Part shown: in pieces, positions 35,870 through 43,885 of the stretch
Numbering within the stretch: the first letter of the stretch is position 1
Layout of the letters: every line of letters begins with the position of its first letter
Assembly: GCA_014237465.1 (NCBI GenBank)
Contig: JABZFM010000009.1
Coordinates: 62,001 to 126,000 of the forward strand
DNA length: 64,000 nt
Direction of reading: 5' to 3'
Source: Desulfobacteraceae bacterium
Lineage (GTDB): Bacteria; Desulfobacterota; Desulfobacteria; Desulfobacterales; Desulfosalsimonadaceae
Program-made: the position numbers and the translations under genes
The notes under the pieces: generated by a model
What the model was told of the DNA's origin: nothing
Database searches by the model: none
What the model saw: only the letters and a program-made list of their open reading frames with translations

Positions 35870-37012
35870 TCACTGACCGAACCGAACAGGGTGTTGCGCA
35901 ATAACTTGTATATGTAATGCCGGATTTCGCCCGCCCATTAACTGGAGAATCTTGACATCGCGCATGACCTTTTCAAGTCCGTATTCATGCATGTACCCAT
36001 ACCCTCCGTGAATCTGAATGGCATCCTGGACAATCTCAAGCGCCGCATCCGTGCAGTACACTTTTGCCAGCCTGCCTTTAGAGGACAATGCCGGTAATGA
36101 AACCGTTTCATCATTAAAAGCCTGTAAGTAACCGGCGGTTCCCATATCCAGTTTCATCTGCATGCATCCCAGCATTCGCTGGATTTCTTCATGATGGATA
36201 ATGTGCTTCCCATACTGATAACGCCCTTTTGCGTATGACATTGCTTTTAAAAATGCGCTTCGGGAAGCTCCCATGGCCATGGCCGCGATAAATCCGAAAT
36301 ACGCTTTTTGAGCGGCCGCCAATATTTTTTCCCCCGGCCCGCCGGATGCAATGATCATATCGGAATCCACAACCACATCATTGAACACGATTTTTGCAAA
36401 CGGATTAATTTTCAAGCCGGGCAGCCGCGCATTTTCTTCGATTTCAACCCCCGGCGAATCATTAGGGAGGCAAACACAGCACCCGGCGTCTGTATCTCCA
36501 CTGCTTTGGATCAATACCAGGAAATAATCCGCATGCATTGAATTCAAAGCCAGAGAGGACCGGCCGCGGAGTATATTTTTGCCGTTGATTCTTTCAAGGC
36601 CAAGCGAAGAATCATCCGGATCGAAAGGAAAAATGACTGAAAATACGGGCAGCGGGTCTGCATCCATGATTTTTAAAATATCTGCTGTCAACGCTTTTTC
36701 CTGTTTTTTCAAGCTATTTAAGGTGGTGCACGCGGCAAAATGACCGGCAAAAAGGGAGGCAACGCCCGCACATTCCATTGCGAGCATATCGAGTACCAGG
36801 GCGGCGCATTTTTCAGGATATCCCACGCCGTTGCAGGATTCCGGAATCAGGAGCAGCGGAAGATCCAGCGAACGGCTTTTCTCCCATACAGACCGCAACC
36901 ATTCAAATTTCGGCTGCAGGTCCATTTCAAGGGCTTCGGGCTGAATTTCTTTTTTGGCAAACCGGCGGCACTCTGATATAATTTCATTAAACTCGTCAAG
37001 GTTTGTTTTCAT
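35870..37012 (-). CDS. Acyl-CoA dehydrogenase-like protein lacking the usual catalytic Glu
   Basis: The 380-aa protein has the acyl-CoA dehydrogenase fold: RRFAKKEIQPEALEMD, the RGRSSLALNSMHADYFLV middle domain, GRYQYGKHIIHHEEIQRML, and QDAIQIHGGYGYMHEYGLEKVMRDVKILQL. The canonical Tyr-Glu-Gly-Thr catalytic loop is replaced by LMGGRNPALH, and no Glu is found at the alternative isovaleryl-CoA dehydrogenase position (AYFGFIAAMAMG). The FAD-contact ITEPxAGSD motif is also degenerate. Its start overlaps the end of the intact dehydrogenase gene upstream by 17 bases, suggesting a heteromeric enzyme. Confidence 0.85.
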   Translation of the reverse strand: MKTNLDEFNEIISECRRFAKKEIQPEALEMDLQPKFEWLRSVWEKSRSLDLPLLLIPESCNGVGYPEKCAALVLDMLAMECAGVASLFAGHFAACTTLNSLKKQEKALTADILKIMDADPLPVFSVIFPFDPDDSSLGLERINGKNILRGRSSLALNSMHADYFLVLIQSSGDTDAGCCVCLPNDSPGVEIEENARLPGLKINPFAKIVFNDVVVDSDMIIASGGPGEKILAAAQKAYFGFIAAMAMGASRSAFLKAMSYAKGRYQYGKHIIHHEEIQRMLGCMQMKLDMGTAGYLQAFNDETVSLPALSSKGRLAKVYCTDAALEIVQDAIQIHGGYGYMHEYGLEKVMRDVKILQLMGGRNPALHIQVIAQHPVRFGQ

Positions 37013-38480
37013 CCGGGACTCCCAAATTCTTTATGCCCATCTTCGACAGCGCATGCTTGACAATATCAATACGATTGGCCTGATTGGACCCTTCGTAAAT
37101 CTGGGTCACTTTTGCGTCGCGAAACGATTTTTCGATTCCGTATTGATCAGACAGTCCTTCCAGCCCGACCATATCCGCCACCCGTGAGGTGATATTCACC
37201 GCAAGATCAGTGCCTGCCACTTTCACCAGCGAACCGTAATACACAAACGTTTCGATCTGTTCATCGGATACAAATTTTTTTTTGAACTCGCTGCCGGCAT
37301 GACTGAACATCGATTTTTCAGCCAGGGCCTGCAATGATTTTCCCAGCAGAATTTTCTCAGGCACAATTTTCAATCCGGCTTTTACCGGAACTGAATCAAA
37401 CATTTTCCAGACATGATAGGCATCAAGGGCCATCGCAAAATTAATTCCCGCGCACCGGACCGTATTGATATCTTTTATCATATCGGCAATTACCATTTGC
37501 ACCCACTCTTCATCGATCAGCCGATGATTTTTAACTTTTTTCCGACTGACATACCGGATACCTCTTTCCAGCGCTCCTCTGGCAATTCCCAGCCCTCCGA
37601 TGCCGATAAATCCTCTGGTAATAGAAAGAATCTCCCGGGTATGCCGAAGGCCTTTTCCCGGCGGTTCCCATACGTTTTCCTCCGGCACAAAAACATCTTT
37701 AAAAAACAATTCCGCGGTCTGACTGGCTTTCTGACCGCATTTGCGTTCAATGCGCCCGACGGAAAAACCTTTGGTTGTTGTCGGGATAAAAAAAGTTGCC
37801 ATGGATTCTTTCGGATGGGCGGAATCTGCGGGAATGGTCGCTATCACGTAATGCGCCAGGCTGCCGTTGGTAATAAAACATTTGGTACCGTTAACCAGGT
37901 ACCCTCCTTCAATTTTTTTCGCATGCGTTGAAGGTCGCATGGTCGCCATGGCTTCTTCATCTTCGACATCGGTGCCGGCACTCGGTTCGGTAATTGCCCA
38001 GGACCAGAACAATGGTTTCGACCGGCGCTGGGCGTCGACCATCTGCGAGATAATTTTCAACACAATATCTGTTTTGCACTCAACCATCGCGCCGAGCAGA
38101 CCGAATGTATTAAAGGTAATGTTGCTCGCACATCCCATGCAGGCGCTGGTCAATTCCTCAACCAGCATCGCATTGTCAAGGGCGCTCCATCCCAGGCCTC
38201 CCATTTTTTCCGGTATGGGAGTAATATTCAGTTTAGCGGCATTTGCCGTTTCCCATAACTCCCAGTCAAAATAAGCCGGATCTGCCGCGCATTTTTGATC
38301 AATTTCCAGTACCCTGGGCGCAATCTCATTTTTTGCAAAATCCCTGGCTGTTTTCTGGGCAAATTCCGCTTTTTCAATATACTTCGGGCAGGCGGATTTG
38401 AGTTTTCCCAGACCGGGAACCGTATCCAGTAAATCCGGCGACCGGGCACGTAATCCATAGTTGACAGTTTCATCGGACAT
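36996..38480 (-). CDS. Acyl-CoA dehydrogenase
   Basis: The 494-aa flavoprotein oxidises acyl-CoA to enoyl-CoA. It is longer than the usual 380-400 aa because of an N-terminal extension and an insertion. Visible are WAITEPSAGTDVEDEE (FAD/substrate contact), FITNGSLAHYV, FFKDVFVPEENV and the C-terminal KVTQIYEGSNQANRID, where the Glu is the expected catalytic base. AAAGGCG precedes the start. It is the first gene after a MITE-like insertion that separates it from the CoA ligase gene, and it overlaps a degenerate dehydrogenase gene downstream. Confidence 0.9.
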   Translation of the reverse strand: MSDETVNYGLRARSPDLLDTVPGLGKLKSACPKYIEKAEFAQKTARDFAKNEIAPRVLEIDQKCAADPAYFDWELWETANAAKLNITPIPEKMGGLGWSALDNAMLVEELTSACMGCASNITFNTFGLLGAMVECKTDIVLKIISQMVDAQRRSKPLFWSWAITEPSAGTDVEDEEAMATMRPSTHAKKIEGGYLVNGTKCFITNGSLAHYVIATIPADSAHPKESMATFFIPTTTKGFSVGRIERKCGQKASQTAELFFKDVFVPEENVWEPPGKGLRHTREILSITRGFIGIGGLGIARGALERGIRYVSRKKVKNHRLIDEEWVQMVIADMIKDINTVRCAGINFAMALDAYHVWKMFDSVPVKAGLKIVPEKILLGKSLQALAEKSMFSHAGSEFKKKFVSDEQIETFVYYGSLVKVAGTDLAVNITSRVADMVGLEGLSDQYGIEKSFRDAKVTQIYEGSNQANRIDIVKHALSKMGIKNLGVPDENKP

Positions 38481-38506
38481 ATTAGCGCCTTTGCTCTGCT
38501 AAATTT

Positions 38507-38631
38507 GATGGCTTCGTAAAAAGTCCAAATTCTGTGTTGCACTGCATTCTTCGTCACTGCGGAGTAGGCAAGCTACGCCTCATTCCTCATAATTTGTGCG
38601 CCTTGAATTTGGAACTTTTTTCTTTGCCATC
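38507..38631. mobile_element. 125-bp MITE-like element with terminal inverted repeats
   Basis: The left arm (38507-38532, starting GATGGCTTCGTAAAAAGTCC) and the right arm (38605-38631) are inverted repeats with only a few mismatches over 26 bases. The interior contains CATTCTTCGTCACTGCGG and a TACGCCTCATT core. It encodes nothing. Relatives occur at 19761-19860 and as a solitary end at 51939-51957. It sits between the CoA ligase stop and the acyl-CoA dehydrogenase start. Confidence 0.75.
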
Positions 38632-38700
38632 CCAAATAGCTGCTATAGTTGCTATGGTAAATTTAAACCGAAATTAAAATTAAAAATGAAATTGACAGAA

Positions 38701-40068
38701 CTATTTTTCATAATTTTTTTCCAAAAGTTGGGTTTTTTTGGTTGTTCTTTCAAGAGTATTGGATTTGAGCCAGGTAATGGCCGGTCTGATCTTTAAAAGT
38801 TTATGCATCCGTTCCTGCACTTCTTTTTCAAGACCGGGCAGATCGGCTTCTGTCATTTTTTCCGTAAATTCAATTTTAAGCTTTAACGGCGGCACAACCC
38901 GCGGCGGCGGTTCATCTAATACAATGCGGAACGATCCGGTCAACTGATCCTGAAAAGAATGAATCACCCCTTCAACGGCTGCCGGATAAACAGGGACACC
39001 TTTCACCTTGAGCATATCGTCCGCACGCCCCACAATTTTATATCTGAATCCAGAAAACCCGCAGGGACAGGGATCGGTAAATACCTGATGAATATCCATC
39101 ATAGTGAACCGCATGTCAAACCAGACAGCAGCTTCCGGATGCAGCGACGTTCCGACCATGATCCCCGTGGCCCCGTTCTCGACAGGAACCGGTTTTTTTG
39201 TTTCCGGATCGATTAATTCATAATACGCGAGATCGTCCGCCAGCCAGTGCATTCCCTGGTATACCGGGTGATCACAGGAGCATCCGTAACCGGCCCCTAA
39301 ATCAAAAACCTTTGCACCGTATTCCTCTTCAAGTTTCTTTCTGACTTCCGGAATTCCGGCGCCGGGTTCAGCACCCAGCAGCAGAATCTTGATGCCCAGT
39401 TCTCTGACCGGATGAGATAAAACCTCCGGGCATTTTTCAATCAAGTGAAGCGCCAGAGAAGGTGTTCCTGAAAATACATTCACCCCGAAAAGTTTTATAA
39501 ACTGCAGGATTTTCTCACTTCCGGCTTCCGCGCCGATGGGCACCATCGTAATACCGGGATAATTCTGAAACCATAAGAGCTGGGGCGTTCCAGCGGCATG
39601 CATTGACAGCCCGAAACATAAGCCGATGCGATCTCCGGGACGAATTCCCATTCGCCAGGCGGCCCGGGACATAATCTCCTGGGCGTCTGAAAGCGCTGCA
39701 CGAAAGTTCGGATACGGTGTGGGAATTCCGGTTGTGCCGGATGTGGTGGTCAGCAGGTACAGGTCCTTCATCCGTTTTTCACCAAAAATATAATTCATCA
39801 GCTTATCCATATCAAAGCCGATTTCAGCGATCACTTCCCGGAGTTCTTCCTGTCCCGCCGCCGGTATGGCCTGGGCAAAGTCCTCGAAACTTTTAATATC
39901 TTCAGGCTTAACACCCGCGTCATCAAAACGTTTCCGGTTATAAGGGGTAAATTCATACTGCCATCTCAGCGCCTCCTTAAGCTTTTGCAACTGATATGCC
40001 TTCATCTCAGATGAATTCAGCTTAGGTTCAATCGACATGTTCCAATATTGATTATCTATATTACCCAT
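38701..40068 (-). CDS. Phenylacetate-CoA ligase-like AMP-forming acyl-CoA ligase
   Basis: The start is set at MGNIDNQYWN, just after GGAGGGGGGAA; an upstream in-frame Met is less likely. The protein of about 455 aa activates a carboxylic acid to its CoA thioester via an acyl-adenylate. Visible are the P-loop TTTSGTTGIPTPYP, LLLGAEPGAG, the GAGYGCSCDHP segment and the C-terminal hinge GRADDMLKVKGVPVYPAAVE, as in PaaK-type ligases. The acid substrate is unknown. It lies 13 bases downstream of the thiolase gene. Confidence 0.87.
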   Translation of the reverse strand: MGNIDNQYWNMSIEPKLNSSEMKAYQLQKLKEALRWQYEFTPYNRKRFDDAGVKPEDIKSFEDFAQAIPAAGQEELREVIAEIGFDMDKLMNYIFGEKRMKDLYLLTTTSGTTGIPTPYPNFRAALSDAQEIMSRAAWRMGIRPGDRIGLCFGLSMHAAGTPQLLWFQNYPGITMVPIGAEAGSEKILQFIKLFGVNVFSGTPSLALHLIEKCPEVLSHPVRELGIKILLLGAEPGAGIPEVRKKLEEEYGAKVFDLGAGYGCSCDHPVYQGMHWLADDLAYYELIDPETKKPVPVENGATGIMVGTSLHPEAAVWFDMRFTMMDIHQVFTDPCPCGFSGFRYKIVGRADDMLKVKGVPVYPAAVEGVIHSFQDQLTGSFRIVLDEPPPRVVPPLKLKIEFTEKMTEADLPGLEKEVQERMHKLLKIRPAITWLKSNTLERTTKKTQLLEKNYEK

Positions 40069-40081
40069 TTCCCCCCTCCGG

Positions 40082-41311
40082 TTATTTTTTAAAAATGTGA
40101 ATGGCCATGGCCGCGGCATCAACGCCTAAAATTCCGCCGCCGTTATGTGTCATACCGATTTTGGGATTATTCACCTGACGTTTGCCGGCCTCCCCCCGCA
40201 ACTGGAGTACAATTTCATGAACCTGTCCCAGTCCCGTGGCACCGATGGGATGTCCTTTTGAAGCCAGCCCGCCGGATGTATTTGTCGGTAATTTGCCGTC
40301 AATTTCTAAAAACCCCTTGTCGATCCAGTATGGCGATTCGTCTCCGGGGACCATGTTCAGTTCGATGAGGGTAATAATCTCAGACGGCGAAGTGGCGTCA
40401 TGGACTTCAATGACATCGACATCTTCCGGGCTGATACCGGCTTTTTCAAACGCTTTGGGTCCGATTCTTTTGGATATGGTATCATCCATGTCCGTGCCGA
40501 GTTTTCCGCTTCCCAAAACAGAGGCAGCAATCCACACCGGCGAGGCGCCTAGCTGAGCGGCTTTTTTTTTTGAGCAGAGAATGGCCGCAGCAGCACCATC
40601 GCCAATGGGTGAACACATCATCCGGGTCAACGGAAAAGATATGTCACCGGAATTTAAAACCTCTTCCACGGTCACTTCTTTCCGGTACTGGGCATGGGGA
40701 TTGTTTGCGCCGTTTTTATGACTTTTGACCGCAAGCTTTGCGAAATGTTCCTGGGTAAGACCGTACTTTTCCATATAGCGCCGGGTGTAGTAGGCATACA
40801 TATCCATAAAGATACTTTTACTCTTGCCGCTTCCTTCCGACAGGATCTGATCGTTGTTTTTTTGGCTTTTCTGAAAATCTTCAAGAAATTTGACAATCAA
40901 TTCGATATCTACGGCAGTGCCCAATGCCATATATGACTTAAGTTTGTCTTTGTCATAAAGCTTTTCAAAACCGGCCACCAGGACACAGTCATACAGTCCT
41001 GCTGCAACAGCCGTCCAGCCCAGGTGCAGCGCCGATGAAGAACTGGCACAGGCGTTTTCAACATTGACCATGGGTATGGCTTCTATCCCCATCGCGCTCA
41101 ACGTAACCTGCGCCTTGATCATCTCCTGGCCGGTCATCACGCCAGGCACACCGCTCCCCACATAGGCGGCTTCAATATCTCCCTTGGTAATGCCGGCATC
41201 TGAAATCACTTTTTCAACCGCCTCCCGCACCAGGTCCTTGATCCCCTTGTCCAGAAATTTGCCAAACTGTGTCATGCCAATCCCGGTCACTGCAACATCA
41301 CGCATTTTCAC
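40082..41311 (-). CDS. Thiolase (lipid-transfer/SCP-x type acetyl-CoA acyltransferase)
   Basis: The 409-aa thiolase-fold protein has the nucleophilic Cys in VENACASSSSALHLG, the His in VIEVHDATSPSE, and the C-terminal GGLASKGHPIGATGLGQVHEI with the second active-site His. This sequence type belongs to the SCP-x/lipid-transfer branch rather than FadA. It cleaves or forms a beta-ketoacyl-CoA. An AGGAGGTGA site precedes the start. The promoter region carries a copy of the 16-bp operator shared with the divergent nitroreductase gene. Confidence 0.9.
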   Translation of the reverse strand: MKMRDVAVTGIGMTQFGKFLDKGIKDLVREAVEKVISDAGITKGDIEAAYVGSGVPGVMTGQEMIKAQVTLSAMGIEAIPMVNVENACASSSSALHLGWTAVAAGLYDCVLVAGFEKLYDKDKLKSYMALGTAVDIELIVKFLEDFQKSQKNNDQILSEGSGKSKSIFMDMYAYYTRRYMEKYGLTQEHFAKLAVKSHKNGANNPHAQYRKEVTVEEVLNSGDISFPLTRMMCSPIGDGAAAAILCSKKKAAQLGASPVWIAASVLGSGKLGTDMDDTISKRIGPKAFEKAGISPEDVDVIEVHDATSPSEIITLIELNMVPGDESPYWIDKGFLEIDGKLPTNTSGGLASKGHPIGATGLGQVHEIVLQLRGEAGKRQVNNPKIGMTHNGGGILGVDAAAMAIHIFKK

Positions 41312-41709
41312 CTCCTTTGGATTCCTTCTAAGGTATCAGTCGGATAAAAACACCATAGACAAAATTGACCATACAGTCAAGAAAAGATTGCGCATAATTC
41401 TTTTAAGAATGAACCTTTACTTTAAGTTTATTGTAATATTTATTTGTTTTTATAGCTTTTAATAAAAAAAATAGATACGATATATTTTTGTCAAAATATT
41501 TACACATCAAAAGACAAATGAATAGTTAATGAATAATTATGCAGTCGCCGGCACCATGATTTACCCAGGGCATGGGTGAAAAAATTAAATGGCAACCAAA
41601 CCGAAACCCCCGGTGTCACGATAGTGTTCAATGCAAAAAATGGATTTTTTCGCTTTTTTTCGATAAAAAAAATAATGGGACTGGCACGCTGAACTTTTGG
41701 GAAAAACCG
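41312..41709. other. Intergenic region between thiolase and regulator genes
   Basis: Apart from the operator/promoter at 41352-41380 it contains AT-rich DNA and no supported gene. The right end carries the 3' untranslated region of the regulator. Confidence 0.5.
41352..41380 (-). promoter_or_regulatory. Promoter of the thiolase operon with operator TTGACTGTATGGTCAA
   Basis: On the minus strand TTGACT (-35) is followed after 17 bases by TATGGT (-10). The 16-bp imperfect palindrome TTGACTGTATGGTCAA (41365-41380) covers the -35. An identical 16-mer lies before the divergent nitroreductase gene in the same orientation relative to that gene. The likely binder is the MerR-TetR fusion regulator encoded between the two sites. 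Confidence 0.7.
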
Positions 41710-42606
41710 TTATTTTTTTATGCCGAATATCAACATACCGACAATGCTGTCCCACATGCTGGAATGATCCAGATCCGGATCAACATTTTTCAAATAATAC
41801 ATGCTTTCAATAATGCCGATCATCATCGTGCCGGCAATTTTGGGATCAATGGCACGAAAAATCCCGGCAGCAACGCCTTTTTCAATATCCGCTTCCAGGG
41901 GTTTCCGGATGGATAATAAAATATCACGCCCCAGTCGCTTTACGTTTGGATCATCATCTTCCATGGCCTCCTTGCACAGCTGGATGATTGCGCAGAACTG
42001 TGGTAATACCGGAAAAACAGCCTGCGCCCGGAGTTCTAATCGTTTGATGGGCGCTTGTTCCTTTCGAATTCGACTCCATCCTTTTGAGAACAGGGCCTCA
42101 AAAATCAGCGGCATGCATTCAAGCAGCAGTTCTTTTTTATCTTTAAAATAAAAATAAAAAGTCCCCTTGCCGACATTTAATGCACGGGTGATGTCACTGA
42201 CATGGGTATCCTTGTAGCCTTTTTGACAAAAAAAATCACACCCGCGCTCAATAATTTTTTCTTTAGTTTTACGACCCTTTGGATGCATTGTCTGTTTTTT
42301 TCGGCCATCTTTGATCACTTTAGCAGTTTGTGTCGGGGTCGTTTTCCGCTCATTAAACCGCGCCGGGTCTTTCATCCGGTTTTCAATTTTTTCCTTAATC
42401 AAAAACAGCGGGAGCCCCTCAGCTTTTAACTGTTTAATTATCCCAAGCTGCATTAAATGCTCATCATCATAATATGACATTGTTTTCCCGGTCTTAAACG
42501 GTGCATGCAGCAGCTTGTTTTGAAGATAAAAATGGATGGTGCGCCGGGAAACTCCTGAAAGCCGTTCAAGCTCAGATATTTTATACCATTTCCTGTTCTT
42601 TTCCAT
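41710..42606 (-). CDS. MerR-TetR fusion transcriptional regulator
   Basis: The 298-aa protein has two DNA-binding domains. Residues about 7-85 are a MerR-type winged helix (YKISELERLSGVSRRTIHFY, then YYDDEHLMQLGIIKQL). Residues about 103-150 are a TetR helix-turn-helix (GCDFFCQKGYKDTHVSDITRALNVGKGTFYFYFKDK split across the helices), followed by an all-helical TetR ligand domain to the end. AGGAGATC precedes the start. It lies between two copies of a 16-bp palindrome and probably controls the thiolase operon, the nitroreductase and perhaps itself. The ligand may be an acyl-CoA, by analogy with TetR regulators of beta-oxidation. Confidence 0.85.
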   Translation of the reverse strand: MEKNRKWYKISELERLSGVSRRTIHFYLQNKLLHAPFKTGKTMSYYDDEHLMQLGIIKQLKAEGLPLFLIKEKIENRMKDPARFNERKTTPTQTAKVIKDGRKKQTMHPKGRKTKEKIIERGCDFFCQKGYKDTHVSDITRALNVGKGTFYFYFKDKKELLLECMPLIFEALFSKGWSRIRKEQAPIKRLELRAQAVFPVLPQFCAIIQLCKEAMEDDDPNVKRLGRDILLSIRKPLEADIEKGVAAGIFRAIDPKIAGTMMIGIIESMYYLKNVDPDLDHSSMWDSIVGMLIFGIKK

Positions 42607-42744
42607 CTGCAGATCTCCTTAGGCGGGAACCCGTTACCAAAAAGTATGGAAGTTCTTAGCGATCAACTGTACACTAACATACTCTTGATATTTTTCAAAG
42701 TAATTAATAAAATAGATTCGAAACCCCGATCACGACAAATTATA

Positions 42745-42773
42745 TTGACTGTATGGTCAATAAATTGTAGCGT
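42745..42773 (+). promoter_or_regulatory. Promoter with second copy of operator TTGACTGTATGGTCAA
   Basis: The 16-bp operator (42745-42760) is identical to that at 41365-41380. Its TTGACT would serve as -35 on the plus strand, with TAGCGT after 17 bases as a weak -10, giving the same geometry as at the thiolase promoter. It faces the ferredoxin-nitroreductase gene and is also upstream of the regulator gene itself. Confidence 0.65.
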
Positions 42774-42827
42774 GTCAGTTATTACCATTTCTGCAAATCC
42801 ATTTGTATGAAAAAAAAGGAATTTATA

Positions 42828-43865
42828 ATGCTTTTCGAAAACCATCGATTTATTTCATTCCCCCAGGCTTCTTACGCGCGGTTTGTCCTTGATGAAACCC
42901 GCTGCAACGGATGCGGACGATGTATCAAAACCTGCCCTATTCAGCTGCTCATGATAAAGGACGAAAAAGCCTGCCCTAACGAACGGTACGACGATTTTCG
43001 ATGCATCACCTGCCAGAACTGTGTGTCTGTCTGCCCGCAGGACGCCATAACCATTAAAGGGGATTACCGGGTTAAAAAAGGATTCTGGAAAAATGCCGAT
43101 CTTGTTAAAGGGGGCAAAACACTGCCGGATCCTCTGTTCTTTCATGATGAAAAACCTTTTGAGGACTATGAACATGATCTGACGGAAACAGAAAAAGTAA
43201 TCTACAAGCGCCGCAGTATCCGGCTGTACAGAAAAAAACAGGTTCCCAGGGAACTGGTGCATCGCGTGATCGAAGCCGGACGATTTGCACCCTCAGCAGG
43301 CAATAATCAGCCATGGAAATTTATCGTCATACAAAACAAAGACCTGATTTCCGAGATCAATCAAAAGTGCAAAAAATTCATTAAAATCGTCATGCGCGGA
43401 ACAATGCCCGACTCGTGGCTGAAAAAACAAACACCGGGCGATAAAAACGCGAAGCTGAAAAAATGGCAAACCGTTGCAACCAGCCTTCTTGTCAAGTGGC
43501 GCGCCGGTGACCTGGATCCCAGGGCTCGCGGCGGCATGAACACCGTCACCAGCGACCCGGATTATGATATTTTTCTGGGTGCGCCTACGCTGATTATTAT
43601 TCTTGCCGACAAGCGGGGCATCGGCTCCATTGATCTGGATACCGGTATATGTACACAGAATATGGTCCTGGCAGCCCATTCGCTGGGACTGGGGACCTGC
43701 TATATCGGGCTTATTGACGGACTGATGATGTATCCGAAATTCAGGAAAAGCATGGGAATCACCCATCCGTTTGAAATTGTCACGTCATTTACCTTGGGCT
43801 ACCCCCAGGGACAAATTGACAACATCGTGAAAAGAGAACAGGCCCGGGTGAACTGGATAGATTAG
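42828..43865 (+). CDS. Ferredoxin-domain nitroreductase
   Basis: The ATG at 42828 follows AAAGGA and is preferred over 42807. The 345-aa protein fuses two 4Fe-4S motifs (CNGCGRCIKTCP and CITCQNCVSVCP) to a nitroreductase domain with KRRSIRLYRKKQVPRE, FAPSAGNNQPWKF and LGLGTCYIG. It probably reduces a substrate with electrons from the ferredoxin domain. It is divergent from the regulator gene and has the shared operator in its promoter, so it is likely co-regulated with the thiolase operon. Confidence 0.9.
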   Translation: MLFENHRFISFPQASYARFVLDETRCNGCGRCIKTCPIQLLMIKDEKACPNERYDDFRCITCQNCVSVCPQDAITIKGDYRVKKGFWKNADLVKGGKTLPDPLFFHDEKPFEDYEHDLTETEKVIYKRRSIRLYRKKQVPRELVHRVIEAGRFAPSAGNNQPWKFIVIQNKDLISEINQKCKKFIKIVMRGTMPDSWLKKQTPGDKNAKLKKWQTVATSLLVKWRAGDLDPRARGGMNTVTSDPDYDIFLGAPTLIIILADKRGIGSIDLDTGICTQNMVLAAHSLGLGTCYIGLIDGLMMYPKFRKSMGITHPFEIVTSFTLGYPQGQIDNIVKREQARVNWID

Positions 43866-43885
43866 GAATGCGTAATTTGGCCTTC

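Noticed and set aside
41572-41916. 114-codon plus-strand frame overlapping the regulator end
   Set aside because: It is largely antisense to the MerR-TetR gene and has no protein-family resemblance.
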